Made by a program: the position numbers and the translations under genes
Source: Artocarpus heterophyllus
Lineage: Eukaryota > Streptophyta > Magnoliopsida > Rosales > Moraceae
Direction of reading: 5' to 3'
Assembly (NCBI GenBank): GCA_025403435.1
Contig: CM046331.1
Span: 27,818,459-27,882,458 of the forward strand
Length of the DNA stretch: 64,000 bases
Shown here: positions 63,601 to 64,000 of the stretch, one piece after another
How positions within the stretch are numbered: position 1 is the first letter of the stretch
How the letters are laid out: each line of letters begins with the position of its first letter
Notes under the pieces: model-generated
Seen by the model: only the letters and a program-made list of their open reading frames with translations
Database searches by the model: none
Told to the model about the DNA's origin: nothing

Positions 63601-64000
63601 CCGCCCTTTTCCCTAACAAGTCCAATCCTCTTCCCCGAAGCTTGTTCCTGAAATACACAGTGAGAGGGATAAAACAAAACATTACAGTTCATATCACAGG
63701 TTAATTTGTGAATAGACAGAAGACTAGTGGACAATTTCGGAACATGGAGGACATTTTTTAATGAAAGGGACGGACTCAACCGAATGTGACCAACAGCAGC
63801 CACCGTGGCAACGGAACCATCAGCAACAACAATTTTCCTACTGCTATGACATGGTGAATATGATATAAAATGGGCTGAGGAGGGTGTCATGTGGTCTGTG
63901 GCTCCTGCGTCAATGACCCATGAATCTTGGACATATTGATCCGAGGCATGTAATCCGTGAGAGGAAAGCTTACCAGTGAGTGCTAATGAACAGGAGCCAC
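60656..64000 (-). pseudogene. Copia Gag-Pol remnant (protease to RNase H), several breaks
   Basis: Read from 64000 downward: protease SWVIDAGATDHMT (about 63930-63890), GAG-pre-integrase RHHFRFGHPP and CDVCQFAKH; then TAA at 63383-63381. The same frame resumes with integrase [33 protein letters not shown]; the linker; [67 protein letters not shown] 34-bp tandem duplication (61361-61428) then shifts the frame. RNase H remains at 60958-60656 (LSSAEAEFRAMAQG, DRTKHIEIDRHFIKEK). The gap 60960-61350 has RT/RNase H connection in broken frames. The element cannot encode a full polyprotein. Confidence 0.9.
61361..61428. repeat. 34-bp tandem duplication within copia RT
   Basis: TACATATTTCTGTTGGGAAA and the next 14 bases are repeated directly (61361-61394, 61395-61428) with differences only at the last two bases. 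34 is not a multiple of 3, so it frameshifts the polyprotein. Confidence 0.92.

Larger units (their letters stand above)
60384..64000 (-). mobile_element. Second Ty1/copia element, decayed, truncated by window end, inside an intron of the AP-5-like gene
   Basis: In minus orientation the 3' LTR begins TGTTGGAAAGATGATAGCG at 60584, directly after a purine tract (TTGAGGGGGAG, 60595-60585), and probably ends near 60384 (short, about 200 bp). Pol remains extend from 60656 to the window end. The 5' LTR lies outside, so the LTR end and target duplication cannot be confirmed. Short LTRs suit the Ale/Retrofit-type group. Confidence 0.85.

Overview
The window is nuclear DNA of a flowering plant, most likely a eudicot. 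It is AT-rich, its genes have many GT-AG introns, and it carries a nuclear tRNA-Gly, plant gene families (PDIL5-4, VUP, HD-ZIP IV) and plant Ty3/gypsy and Ty1/copia retrotransposons. The species cannot be named from the sequence. It is a typical euchromatic mix of a few genes separated by repeats.

Layout. 1-2121 is intergenic DNA holding one small TIR element. 2122-8351 (minus) is a complete 15-exon gene for a PDIL5-4-type, ERGIC/ERV-like protein disulfide isomerase (479 aa, spliced here by eye). 9431-26378 is a nested pair of Ty3/gypsy-type elements. The outer one (A; TSD TTTTT) has no gag-pol. It carries two intronless ORFs instead: a basic zinc-finger-like protein resembling cysteine-rich proteins of plant RNA viruses, and a LOG-like (cytokinin riboside monophosphate phosphoribohydrolase family) protein. 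The inner one (B, 15282-24118; TSD TTTCC) is an intact Tekay/Del-like chromovirus with almost identical LTRs. It shares its LTR core, primer-binding site and leader with A, so it may be of the helper lineage that mobilised A.

26379-35281 holds decayed DNA: a hAT-type MITE with a perfect 8-bp duplication, a plant RNase-H-like (RVT_3) remnant, an unprocessed ETF-alpha (ETFA) pseudogene and a copia LTR-like remnant. 35282-44984 (minus) is a full-length Ty1/copia element (TSD AATTT) whose polyprotein has one in-frame amber codon. Its leader contains repeated hairpins and GGCAGGCC-type palindromes. 45796-45866 is tRNA-Gly(CCC). 49596-50654 (minus) is a complete three-exon VUP-like gene. 56504-58000 (plus) holds the last two exons of an HD-ZIP IV START-domain gene without its 5' part, just after a degenerate tandem array. 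58937-60336 (minus) is the 3' half of a gene probably encoding AP-5 complex subunit zeta. Its upstream intron is occupied by a second, decayed copia element that runs off the window end.

The most unusual item is element A. It appears to be a non-autonomous LTR retrotransposon that has acquired a cytokinin-activation-family gene plus a virus-like cysteine-rich ORF. A possible Pol II promoter (G-box, TATA, CT-rich leader) lies in front of them. The boundaries, duplications and ORFs are read directly from the sequence. The family assignments rest on motif recognition, and the functional idea is inference.
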